A stretch of 64,000 nt of DNA from Leeuwenhoekiella polynyae (GTDB lineage: Bacteria > Bacteroidota > Bacteroidia > Flavobacteriales > Flavobacteriaceae), in NCBI RefSeq assembly GCF_004104075.1, contig NZ_QOVK01000018.1, positions 1 to 64,000 of the forward strand, read 5' to 3'. The position numbers and the translations under genes are program-made. Within the stretch, counting starts at the first letter, position 1. Each line of letters begins with the position of its first letter. Below, piece by piece: positions 47,268-54,640 of this stretch. The notes beneath the pieces were generated by a model. The model searched no databases and was not told the origin of the DNA. It was given only the letters and a program-made list of their open reading frames with translations.

Positions 47268-47330
47268 GTTGCCGCGCGATTGTATCGCGTGGTAAGCAGT
47301 TAGAATCATCTAAGCGCGATGCAATCGCGC
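47268..47330 (+). repeat. REP pair, A then inverted B (REPIN-like)
   Basis: Copy A has its stem at 47275-47289 (CGCGATTGTATCGCG), followed by TGGTAAGCAGTTAGAATCAT. Copy B, GCGCGATGCAATCGCGC, spans 47314-47330 in inverted orientation. Confidence 0.9.
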
Positions 47331-47361
47331 AATAGCCTAGAAAAAAGGCAATCTTAGCGCA

Positions 47362-47438
47362 AGAAAATTTCTAAGACTATGCTTAAATTTCAGTATTTTA
47401 GATAGACTGATGTAATAAGCCGCGCGATGCAATCGCCC
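47362..47438 (+). repeat. 75-bp direct repeat, copy 1, ending in a REP
   Basis: Starts AGAAAATTTCTAAGACTATG, contains TTTCAGTATTTTAGATAGAC and ends in the REP CGCGCGATGCAATCGCCC at 47421-47438. A second copy is at 47743-47820. The internal frame reads KFQYFR-stop, resembling the FQYFG C-terminus of the RAYT. Confidence 0.75.
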
Positions 47439-47442
47439 TTAG

Positions 47443-47470
47443 CTGCCGCACGATTATATCATTTGAAAGA
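47443..47470 (+). repeat. Degenerate REP, orientation A
   Basis: CTGCCGCACGATTATATCATTT is a mutated form of the orientation-A palindrome. Confidence 0.55.
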
Positions 47471-47486
47471 AGCTTGAATAATCAAT

Positions 47487-47503
47487 GCGCGATGCAATCG
47501 CGC
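47487..47503 (+). repeat. REP palindrome, orientation B
   Basis: GCGCGATGCAATCGCGC, perfect 7-bp arms with a 3-nt loop, followed by the conserved AAAAGCAACG spacer. Confidence 0.9.
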
Positions 47504-47532
47504 AAAAGCAACGTAAAAAAAACTAATCTCAT

Positions 47533-47617
47533 GTTGCCGCGCGATTGTATCGCGTGGTAAGCAGTTAGAATTACCCTGGCAAACAGTTAGAATAAACTCT
47601 GCGCGATACAATCGCGC
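47533..47617 (+). repeat. REP pair, A then inverted B (REPIN-like)
   Basis: A stem at 47540-47554 and B (GCGCGATACAATCGCGC) at 47601-47617. The inter-REP spacer contains a duplicated GGYAARCAGTTAGAAT segment. Confidence 0.9.
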
Positions 47618-47649
47618 AAAAGCAAATTAAAAAACAAACTAACCTCGTG

Positions 47650-47678
47650 TTACCGCGCGATTGCATCGCGTGGTAAGC
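47650..47678 (+). repeat. REP palindrome, orientation A
   Basis: Stem CGCGATTGCATCGCG at 47656-47670, followed by TGGTAAGCAGTCAG. Confidence 0.85.
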
Positions 47679-47742
47679 AGTCAGCCTCACTCCTAATTAA
47701 TAAAACTGTACAGAAGCAAATAAAACCGTTAACCCAAGCGAC

Positions 47743-47820
47743 AGAAAATTTCTAAGGCAACGCTTATATTTTCAGTATTTTAGATAGACAGTTGTATCAA
47801 TCAGCGCGATACAATCGCGC
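47743..47820 (+). repeat. 75-bp direct repeat, copy 2, ending in REP B
   Basis: Second copy of the 47362-47438 repeat; its REP GCGCGATACAATCGCGC lies at 47804-47820, 56 bp before the RAYT ATG. Confidence 0.8.
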
Positions 47821-47876
47821 TGAAGCAACAGCAATAATGCTAGAGCAGCTTTTTGACTGAAAGAATCCTATGTAAC

Positions 47877-48440
47877 ATGAGCCGAAATTATAAGTTTCAT
47901 AATCCCGATGGTTTATACTTTGTAAGCTTTGCCGTGGTGGAATGGCTTGATGTTTTTAGCACGGACAACTATAAAGATATTTTAGTAGACAGCCTTCGTT
48001 ATTGTCAGACCCATAAGGGTATGGAAATCATTGCCTGGTGTATTATGACCAATCACGTGCATTTAATTTTCAGGAGTATTGCAGGACAAAAGCCGGAACA
48101 GCTTTTAGGAAATTTTAAACGCTTTACCAGCAAAGCGGTGGTAAAGGCCATTCAAAAAAATACAGAAGAAAACAGAACAGCGTTTTTACTGCAACAGTTT
48201 AAAAAGGCAGCCGAAAAATCATCTAATGTCAACAGATATCAATTCTGGAGGCACGACAACAAACCTATTGAATTGTGGAGCAACCATGTAATTTGGCAAA
48301 AAATAAATTATGTTCACAACAATCCTGTAAAAGCAGGTTTTGTTGAAAACGCGGAAGACTATAAATACAGTAGTGCCGCAGATTATAACGATGAAAAAGG
48401 GATTTTAGATGATGTTCTGATATTTCAGTACTTTGGATAA
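47877..48440 (+). CDS. REP-associated tyrosine transposase (RAYT, Y1/IS200-like)
   Basis: From ATG at 47877 (MSRNYKFHNPDGLYFVSFAV) the protein is 187 residues. It has the HUH nuclease motif in CIMTNHVHLIF and the catalytic tyrosine region INYVHNNPVKAGFV, the pattern of single-copy TnpA-REP proteins. RAYTs nick and process REP palindromes; here many REPs of one family flank it, as expected of a cognate pair. The upstream TTG at 47853 is not preferred. No terminal inverted repeats of an insertion sequence were seen, so it is probably a domesticated or vertically kept element. Confidence 0.93.
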   Translation: MSRNYKFHNPDGLYFVSFAVVEWLDVFSTDNYKDILVDSLRYCQTHKGMEIIAWCIMTNHVHLIFRSIAGQKPEQLLGNFKRFTSKAVVKAIQKNTEENRTAFLLQQFKKAAEKSSNVNRYQFWRHDNKPIELWSNHVIWQKINYVHNNPVKAGFVENAEDYKYSSAADYNDEKGILDDVLIFQYFG

Positions 48441-48576
48441 AATTTTAAAACAAGAATTTGGATTAGGTAAAACAATTGTGAGTCTGAAATTAGCTCAGTA
48501 AATGGTTTAAAAAAACAGCAATAAAAACAAAATAACAAACCGGTAACTGGTCAACCTATTTCATTATAAGATACAA

Positions 48577-49440
48577 TCATAGTTTTTCTAATTTGGCAAA
48601 ACCAACTGTCTTTCTATAATTATCAGGAGAAACACCTACTTTCTTTTTGAAAAACCTACTAAAATAAAATTCATCATCATAACCTAGATTTGCTGCAATT
48701 TGTTTTAAAGGTTTTGAGGTTAAATAAAGTTCCCGTTTGGCTTCTATTATTATTCTATTGCTAATCAAAAAGCTAGGTGTTTGCTGCAAATATTTTTTTA
48801 CAATCTTTGCTAATGTTTTTGTGCTAACACATAAAGCATCAGCGTATTCTTTTGGTGAATGTAATTCGCAGTAATTATTTTCAATAGAATCTACCAAATT
48901 TTGTAATATTTCGGATTGACTATCAGAAAATTTGGGAACAATATCTTTATCAAATTCCTTTTTTTGTCTCACTGCTTCTATTAAAAACACCTTTAAAAAA
49001 GCCACTAGAACTTCATGTTGAGCAATAGAATCTCTATCCATCTCTTTTGAGATTTGGTCTATGAGATTGAAAAACAAGGCTTCTTCAGAAATCTTAAAAT
49101 GAGGTAAGCCGTGAAAGTTATTAAACAAAATTCCTTCTGTTTCGATTTCGTTCTGATGACGATACGTGCAAAAAAAATCAGGATGAAAATTTAATAACCA
49201 GCCCGAACAAGATTCTTTAGAAGAAATCATAAAGGGTTGGTATGGCGACAAAAAAATCATTTGGTTGCCTTGCAGTTCATAATGAGAAAGATCTACGTTT
49301 AACGTATAGTTGCTTCCGTGTAGCAAAATAATAGAATAATAATTTTTTCGCTGTAAATGGTCAAATTGATTAAGATTTTCAAACCGTTCTAGTCTAAAGG
49401 CTAATTCACCATTTTGCTTATCAATAATAATCTGAGCCAT
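48577..49440 (-). CDS. AraC family transcriptional regulator
   Basis: The 287-residue protein has a C-terminal AraC-type DNA-binding domain: HSPKEYADALCVSTKTLAKIVKKYLQ for the first helix-turn-helix and LKQIAANLGYDDEFYFSRFFKKKVGVSP for the second. The N-terminal half (about 1-170) is a cupin-like effector domain (YYSIILLHGSNYTLNVDLSHYEL). It lies 70 bp downstream of the tandem-ABM gene on the same strand, so it may control that gene. Confidence 0.92.
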   Translation of the reverse strand: MAQIIIDKQNGELAFRLERFENLNQFDHLQRKNYYSIILLHGSNYTLNVDLSHYELQGNQMIFLSPYQPFMISSKESCSGWLLNFHPDFFCTYRHQNEIETEGILFNNFHGLPHFKISEEALFFNLIDQISKEMDRDSIAQHEVLVAFLKVFLIEAVRQKKEFDKDIVPKFSDSQSEILQNLVDSIENNYCELHSPKEYADALCVSTKTLAKIVKKYLQQTPSFLISNRIIIEAKRELYLTSKPLKQIAANLGYDDEFYFSRFFKKKVGVSPDNYRKTVGFAKLEKL

Positions 49441-49510
49441 AAGAATCTATTTCCTTTTTTAGTATCCTTAAAAAGAAAGGAGTGTTTACTACACTCCTTT
49501 CTAAAGATAA

Positions 49511-50137
49511 TTACTTTGAAGCTATAATGTCTATTTTCTGAATTGCCGATGCTTGAAAACCTTCTAAAAGAACGGGAGCATTTTCCATAAGTGCTGCAGC
49601 AACTTTACCCGTTAAGTGGGCGTCTCTACCTGAATCATCTCCAAAAGTATCAAAGATTGCATAAGTTGTTGCATCTATTTTTAGAGCATACCAGGATACT
49701 GTTTTTGGCTCATCACTAACTAGTTGTTTTCCTGCATTAAGAAAGTTTTCGACATCTGCTGTCTTTGTTTCTTTAGATTTCATGATTACAAGCAAGCCTT
49801 TGTTTTGTAATCCAGACTTATGATTAGATGCCAATACATCTATTGCTTGAATATCTGTGTCAGCATTAAAATCTTCCAATAAATCACCTGCATTTGCTAA
49901 TAATGCCTTGGCAACTTCTCCTTGTAAATGTGCTTGCCTTCCTTCTTCAACTTGAAAGGTGTCATAGATACCAAAAGTTTTACTATCTACCTGAAAGGCA
50001 AACCAGGATACTGTTTGAGGTTCTTGATTGACAAGTTCTAATCCATCAAGCAAAAAGTTTTTGACGTCTTGCTCTTTTCCTGATTTTGCCTTCATAATTA
50101 CTAATAATCCGATTGTTTCATTTTTTGTACTGTTCAT
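49511..50137 (-). CDS. Tandem antibiotic-biosynthesis-monooxygenase (ABM) domain protein
   Basis: The 208-residue protein is an internal duplication: residues about 8-105 and 112-206 align closely (LLVIMKAKSGKEQDVKNFL versus LLVIMKSKETKTADVENFL; PQTVSWFAFQVDSKTFGIYD versus PKTVSWYALKIDATTYAIFD). Each half is a ferredoxin-like dimeric alpha-beta barrel (ABM/YgiN type), which normally form homodimers, so this is a fused dimer. Members include quinol monooxygenases and heme-degrading enzymes, but many are uncharacterised. No heme-binding residue can be named. Confidence 0.88.
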   Translation of the reverse strand: MNSTKNETIGLLVIMKAKSGKEQDVKNFLLDGLELVNQEPQTVSWFAFQVDSKTFGIYDTFQVEEGRQAHLQGEVAKALLANAGDLLEDFNADTDIQAIDVLASNHKSGLQNKGLLVIMKSKETKTADVENFLNAGKQLVSDEPKTVSWYALKIDATTYAIFDTFGDDSGRDAHLTGKVAAALMENAPVLLEGFQASAIQKIDIIASK

Positions 50138-50270
50138 AATATTTTTGTTTTTAGCTTTAAAATGTTTGATTTGAAAACCCCGGTAAAAAAACCAGGAGCG
50201 TTAATTATAATGAAACCATAGTTTTCATTCTTTCTTGTTATAATACAAATTTGGGAGGAAATAAGGAACT

Positions 50271-50564
50271 GTGGAATGGATGTTTATTACTATGGCATGG
50301 ACGATTTTCAGAAAAGCAATACTATTATTGCAATATGCACATACGTTTGTTCATTGGAAAATGCTGCAGTTCGGGTTTAAAATCAAAAGCACAAAGGAAG
50401 TTATTGGGCAAATCCCACGATTAGTAGTTGGTGGTGTAAAATCATTTGTGGGTAAAATACCTGTGGGAAATCCCGGAGGCGCTAATGTCCCGCCTTTAAA
50501 AGCATTTCCCATAGACAGCGAACTTCAAAGCATCTTTGCAAAAGCAGGAATAAACGTACACTAA
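50271..50564 (+). CDS. Unrecognised small ORF, GTG start, possible gene fragment
   Basis: GTG at 50271 opens 97 residues: an aromatic/hydrophobic N-terminus (about 1-35) and a soluble C-terminus with GGVKSFVGKIPVGNPGGANVP and IDSELQSIFAKAGINV, which reads like the end of a longer conserved protein. Alternative ATG starts lie at codons 4 and 8. It is divergent from the ABM gene and ends just before REP sequences. It may be a 3' fragment of a lost gene. Confidence 0.4.
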   Translation: MEWMFITMAWTIFRKAILLLQYAHTFVHWKMLQFGFKIKSTKEVIGQIPRLVVGGVKSFVGKIPVGNPGGANVPPLKAFPIDSELQSIFAKAGINVH

Positions 50565-50580
50565 AAACACCCCCGTTGGT

Positions 50581-50637
50581 GCGCGATTGCATCGCGTGAC
50601 CTCTAGTTAGAATCATCTCAGCTCGTTACAATCGTGC
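50581..50637 (+). repeat. REP pair, intact A plus decayed B
   Basis: GCGCGATTGCATCGCG at 50581-50596 is intact. The partner GCTCGTTACAATCGTGC at 50621-50637 is decayed. The spacer TAGTTAGAATCATCTCAG matches that of the pair at 47268-47330. Confidence 0.8.
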
Positions 50638-50667
50638 AGAAGCAACGAAAAAAACTAATCTCATGTT

Positions 50668-50709
50668 GCCGCGCTACCTGTCCCAATGCATTTAGGGAAT
50701 TGCATCGCG
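50668..50709 (+). repeat. REP interrupted by a 24-bp insertion
   Basis: The orientation-A REP is split after GCCGCGC (50668-50674) by about 24 bp containing CCCAATGCATTTAGGG, and resumes as ATTGCATCGCG at 50699-50709. The inserted 16-mer resembles CCCAATACCTTTAGGG of the nearby 104-bp repeat. Confidence 0.75.
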
Positions 50710-50726
50710 TGTGAAGATCCAACCTC

Positions 50727-50832
50727 CTACCCCAAAAACCCAATACCTTTAGGGGCATTTCCTGTAAAAAATAAGAGCGACTCCCTTTTTAAAAAAGGGT
50801 TTACTACACTGATTATCTAACACATAGCCTCA
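50727..50832 (+). repeat. 104-bp direct repeat, copy 2
   Basis: Close copy of 47161-47264 (CCCAATACCTTTAGGGGCAT core). It ends 42 bp before the ATG of the 84-residue gene and may carry its promoter. Confidence 0.8.
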
Positions 50833-50874
50833 TTAAGTTTACTTAACAGTAATATTCATTAAAACTTTTAAGCT

Positions 50875-51129
50875 ATGCCACATTATGCACAGGGAACTTC
50901 AGGATGGACAAAATTAAAAGGGTATCAGGCCCTATGGGATCCTAAAATTGATTTGGGTAAATTCTATTTTACCACATTTAAAGGAAAAAGAGAGGAAACT
51001 CCTTATATGACCGCAGAAAATTTCGCCCGGGTTATCGATATCCTTAGAAACGAAACCCCGGTATATGGAAACGCCAGTACAGGATCTGTAACCACTCAAG
51101 CCGAAGAAGTTGGTGAAGAAGAGAGTTAG
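50875..51129 (+). CDS. Small soluble hypothetical protein (84 residues)
   Basis: ATG at 50875 encodes MPHYAQGTSGWTKLKGYQAL, then a compact charged and aromatic region (KFYFTTFKGKREETPYMTAENFARVIDILRNE) and a disordered acidic tail (EEVGEEES). Codon use and the well-formed terminator downstream indicate a real gene. No family recognised. It is preceded by the 104-bp repeat and flanked by REPs. Confidence 0.7.
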   Translation: MPHYAQGTSGWTKLKGYQALWDPKIDLGKFYFTTFKGKREETPYMTAENFARVIDILRNETPVYGNASTGSVTTQAEEVGEEES

Positions 51130-51177
51130 TAGCAAGAAACGCTCAGATACTCTTTATCTGCCAACCAGAACTTAAGC

Positions 51178-51212
51178 TAAGCCTACATGAAATGTGTAGG
51201 CTTATTTTTTCA
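51178..51212 (+). terminator. Terminator after the 84-residue gene
   Basis: TAAGCCTACA pairs with TGTGTAGGCTTA around a short loop and is followed by T6. Confidence 0.88.
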
Positions 51213-51260
51213 CACCTTTTGCTGCGCCGGTATCACCTCGAAAAAGATAGAATAAGCTAA

Positions 51261-51277
51261 GCGCGATACAATTGCGC
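51261..51277 (+). repeat. REP palindrome, orientation B
   Basis: GCGCGATACAATTGCGC, one mismatch from the perfect palindrome. It is the rightmost member of the cluster seen. Confidence 0.8.
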
Positions 51278-51304
51278 AGGCATTAATCGTATTTTAATTA
51301 AGAA

Positions 51305-51748
51305 TCACCCCTTCCCCTGATACTTCGGGTCGTAATCAATCATCCATTCAATACCGTATTTGTCGCGAAACATCCCAAAATAAGAATCCCAGACACTATC
51401 GGCAAGTGGCACTTCAACCTCTCCGCCTTCAGACAGTCCGTTATACAGGTGGTCTGCTTCTTCCCTACTGGCAGCACTGATTGAGATTTTACTTCGGTTT
51501 TCTTTGATGTTTAAAGGTCCAATGGCAGGATGAATATCACTGGCCATTAAAATATCGTCTTGACCTATGGGTAGCGCGATGTGCATAATGCGGTCGCCAT
51601 CTTCCGCGCTAAACGGAAAATCAGGATTGGGAGGCATATCTTTAAAGCGCATCACCATTACAAACTCCCCTCCAAAAACCGATTTGTAAAAATAGAATGC
51701 CTCCTCGGCATTACCGTCAAAATGAATGTATGGATTGATTGAAGCCAT
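51305..51748 (-). CDS. VOC family protein, PhnB-like
   Basis: Taken from ATG at 51748 (MASINPYIHFDGNAEEAFYF), 147 residues; the ATG at 51790 adds 14 hydrophobic residues without family support. Features are FYKSVFGGEFVMVMRFKDMP, DRIMHIALPIGQDDILMASDIHP and DSVWDSYFGMFRDKYGIEWMI, a glyoxalase/VOC fold of the 3-demethylubiquinone-like or PhnB type. Substrate unknown. A decayed paralogue lies at 53998-54431. Confidence 0.92.
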   Translation of the reverse strand: MASINPYIHFDGNAEEAFYFYKSVFGGEFVMVMRFKDMPPNPDFPFSAEDGDRIMHIALPIGQDDILMASDIHPAIGPLNIKENRSKISISAASREEADHLYNGLSEGGEVEVPLADSVWDSYFGMFRDKYGIEWMIDYDPKYQGKG

Positions 51749-51957
51749 AATGTTTAAGAAATTGGTTGATATTAAACTTAAAATCAGCAAATACTGCTAC
51801 TCTAAAATACTTAAGATTTTGATACGTTTAATCGAAGTTTCTCAATAAATAGAACGCTTTCGGTTAGTAAGCATTTGTCTTCTTTCAATTACTAGAAAAA
51901 ATTGACGGCGCTTAACCTGATAAATTCTGATGTAATGGAATCACACTAATGTAAACC

Positions 51958-53424
51958 TTACTGAACGCTGTCCCCTTTAAAAGCCTTCAATTCCAGCAAC
52001 TCAAATTCTGCTTTCAACGCTTCAATATCAACGTCCTCTTTATGTCGCAAATGCCGGTCAAAAAAGGCGGTGACCAGTTTAGTGGTGATTTCCATTCCCA
52101 GTTCTGGATCAATGCTTCCGCATCCGGTAAGAGATGCTACGGGAATCATAAACGGGATGTCCATAAAATTAGGATGGCCGGTATTCAATATTTTGGCCTC
52201 ATAAAAATAATCGGTACTCTTTTTTCGGTATACGTGACTGTTGATGTCTTCGTGCTCCGTCGGCCAATCTGCCGATAGGTACAAAAAGGGTTTTTGAAAC
52301 ACCGTATCGATCTTAGTGCCCCATTGTATTCCGTCTAAATTAACTCCTGCCCTAATGCGCTCATCTGTAAGAGCAAGCTTCCCCGCCGCACCCCCACCCA
52401 CCGAATGTCCAAATACGCCTAGTTGATTAAGCCGCATGCTTCCTTTTAAAAACCCTTCGGTATTCCACTCGGGTAACAAATCAAGTATGTTTTGCATATC
52501 TGTAACCCAGCGGTTTTGAATATCGTTTTCAAAATAATCTTGTATCGCATCACGCACAATAGGATGCCGCTGCTCAAAGTCAAGCTTCCCTTTAAAAGCC
52601 TCTTGAATAGGCGTTATGGTTTGCATCTGATCTGCTGCAATTTGCTGCTGGTAGGCGTAATCAAAATAGGCTGCTTCCCCATTGGGAAAGGCAGTGCCCA
52701 GGCTCTCATAAGTATGATTCATATTGATAACAACATAACCCTGGCTGGCCAGTTCACTGAGCAAGGCATAATAACCGGTTGCTTTAGAACCATAGCCGTG
52801 TGAAAATAACAAGACCGGAAACGAACCTTGGGCAACCGCAACTTTAGGATACGCATAGGTTTTGACATAATCAAGATAGTTGAGCGCTGAAGCAGGAAGT
52901 CCGTATTTGTTCGCAAAACCCACCCGGCTTACGGAATCCACATACGAATCCCGTTTAGCGTTTGTAGCAACCGAATCTGCGGGATACCAAATTTTTAAAA
53001 CCAGTTTTCTGGTGTCGTTAGGATCGGCTGTGATGGGTTCGTCACGGTTAGTATTCACATAAACCGTATCTGTACCCACGGCATAAGCACCCCGAGGCTC
53101 GGGCAAATCAAAAACCGGAAGCGCAGCCGGTAAGATCCAGGCAGGAATTAGTAAAACCGGAAACAGTACAAATCGTAATACACTTAAAACAGAAACTTTA
53201 AAGGCTTTAGAAGCATCTGCCGTATATATACGAATAACTAATAGTACTGCTAAAACATAAGCCGGTAAGAGTTGCCAACGGTAGCCTTCTAACACAAGTT
53301 GAAGTACAACCACGGCAAGCAAACCAAAGAGTATATATTTTGGACTAAAACGCAGCGCAAGCCTTTTCCAGACAAAAGGCAATAGGGTAAGCGTGATTAA
53401 CAGGATGATTTCAAAAAGTCTCAT
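51958..53424 (-). CDS. PAF-acetylhydrolase-like alpha/beta hydrolase with membrane domain
   Basis: The 488-residue protein has about four N-terminal membrane segments (residues 5-120) and then an alpha/beta-hydrolase domain: FPVLLFSHGYGSKATGYYALL (oxyanion region), GYVVINMNHTYES, the nucleophile elbow GVFGHSVGGGAAG, NLDGIQWG and GHPNFMDIPFMIP containing the catalytic His. The arrangement is that of the platelet-activating-factor acetylhydrolase (PF03403) family of lipases. Likely an inner-membrane protein with a periplasmic esterase domain. Confidence 0.9.
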   Translation of the reverse strand: MRLFEIILLITLTLLPFVWKRLALRFSPKYILFGLLAVVVLQLVLEGYRWQLLPAYVLAVLLVIRIYTADASKAFKVSVLSVLRFVLFPVLLIPAWILPAALPVFDLPEPRGAYAVGTDTVYVNTNRDEPITADPNDTRKLVLKIWYPADSVATNAKRDSYVDSVSRVGFANKYGLPASALNYLDYVKTYAYPKVAVAQGSFPVLLFSHGYGSKATGYYALLSELASQGYVVINMNHTYESLGTAFPNGEAAYFDYAYQQQIAADQMQTITPIQEAFKGKLDFEQRHPIVRDAIQDYFENDIQNRWVTDMQNILDLLPEWNTEGFLKGSMRLNQLGVFGHSVGGGAAGKLALTDERIRAGVNLDGIQWGTKIDTVFQKPFLYLSADWPTEHEDINSHVYRKKSTDYFYEAKILNTGHPNFMDIPFMIPVASLTGCGSIDPELGMEITTKLVTAFFDRHLRHKEDVDIEALKAEFELLELKAFKGDSVQ

Positions 53425-53785
53425 AAACTCGTATACAATTGATTAAAAAGAGTTTATAAAATTAAATGATCCCTCAGTTGATTACGAGGTAGAATCCCTG
53501 TCAGAATACGTTGTCTACCGCTTAAAATCAACATGATCAAAGAGACAGGCTCTGGCCAACTTAAATATTCCTTTGTTGCCATACAGTTGCATCTCCTGCT
53601 AATACATGAATAGCACGGTATGATAAATGCTTCCCTCTTGACATAAGACACAAATTGTAGTATATTAGCCGTACACGATTCAAAATCAAACCACTACGTA
53701 TGCTTACGCATCAGCGTATGGCGGGTTCAGTGCCCACTAAGGTTTTCATCCTTCAACGTGCTTATAAACTTCCTTAAAAACATAC

Positions 53786-53917
53786 GTTCACCCGAGGTTC
53801 ACCCGCAGTTCACCCGTAGTTCACCCGTGGTTTACCCATACATACCCTATGGATAAGGCATAGATAGAGCATAGATAGCGCATAGATAACGTATAGATCA
53901 TTCATAGATAACCGCCA
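53786..53917. repeat. 12 x 11-bp periodic array
   Basis: Twelve consecutive 11-bp units with no slip: GTTCACCCGNN at 53786, 53797, 53808 and 53819, GTTTACCCATA at 53830, CATACCCTATG at 53841, then GATANNGCATA-type units at 53852, 53863, 53874, 53885, 53896 and 53907. The consensus drifts from GTTCACCC to GATA...ATA through intermediate units. The surrounding stretch 53425-53997 shows no gene. Confidence 0.9.
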
Positions 53918-53997
53918 CATGACCAGAGGTCGTACCAAGATTTTGGGTAACAACGTCTAATATTAAAGTGTGAAACAATCGCCCGAAAGCCTATCTT

Positions 53998-54431
53998 TTA
54001 TAAGTTATCCTGAAATTTAGGATCAAAAAATACCATCCCCTCCATCCCATATGTATCACGGAACACCTCAAAATACGAACCCCAAACACCTGATCAACAA
54101 ACACGTATCCCCTTCCACCTTTAAAAAGAGCTTTAAATAAAATTTCGGTCTCTTTTTGGGTTTAGACTGATTGCGATTGTACTTCGGTTTTAATGGATTT
54201 TTAATGACCTTAACAGGGTAATAACGTGTGCTATTAAGATATAATCCTGTTAATAAGCAATGTGATAGGCATCATGCGGTTTGCATGTTCCGAACTAAGT
54301 GGTAAATCAGGATTTTCGGGCACATCTTTAAAGCGCATCACCGCAAATGCTTCACCCAATACCGATTTTTAAAAATCAAACACCTGTTATTCATGACCAT
54401 CAAAAGAAGTGTGTGGATGGATTGAAGCCAT
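53998..54431 (-). pseudogene. Decayed paralogue of the PhnB-like VOC gene
   Basis: On minus, MASIHPHTSFDGHE at 54431 matches the start of the intact gene (MASINPYIHFDGNAEE). MRFKDVPENPDLP and YFEVFRDTYGMEGMVFFDPKFQ match MRFKDMPPNPDFP and YFGMFRDKYGIEWMIDYDPKYQ. Several in-frame stops and shifts are present, so the copy is dead. It lies about 2.7 kb from the living copy, with the lipase gene between. Confidence 0.85.
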
Positions 54432-54640
54432 AATTTGAAGCTTAAAAGGTTCAAATTAAGTCAGATTTTAAAGATACACGGTAGTGTTACAGCTGTAGCA
54501 TTCCGAAAAAATTAGGATTAACCTCCTACGGTCGTGCCTGTTATAAACTCCTATATAAAATATTTTTATTTTTATTTATTCTAAATAAAAACGTTTAGTA
54601 CATTCGCATCGTTATTTATAATCAATCTAATCAATATACG

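Noticed and set aside
46840-51129. Toxin-antitoxin module among the small accessory ORFs
   Set aside because: The small ORFs are not paired with the usual overlap and none shows a toxin or antitoxin motif.
53454-53651. 65-codon minus-strand ORF between the lipase and the 11-bp array
   Set aside because: Cys/Arg-rich random-looking sequence with no promoter, motif or terminator.
53786-53917. CRISPR array
   Set aside because: Units are 11 bp with no spacers and no cas genes are near; the same holds for 6611-6755 and for the 261-bp coding repeats.
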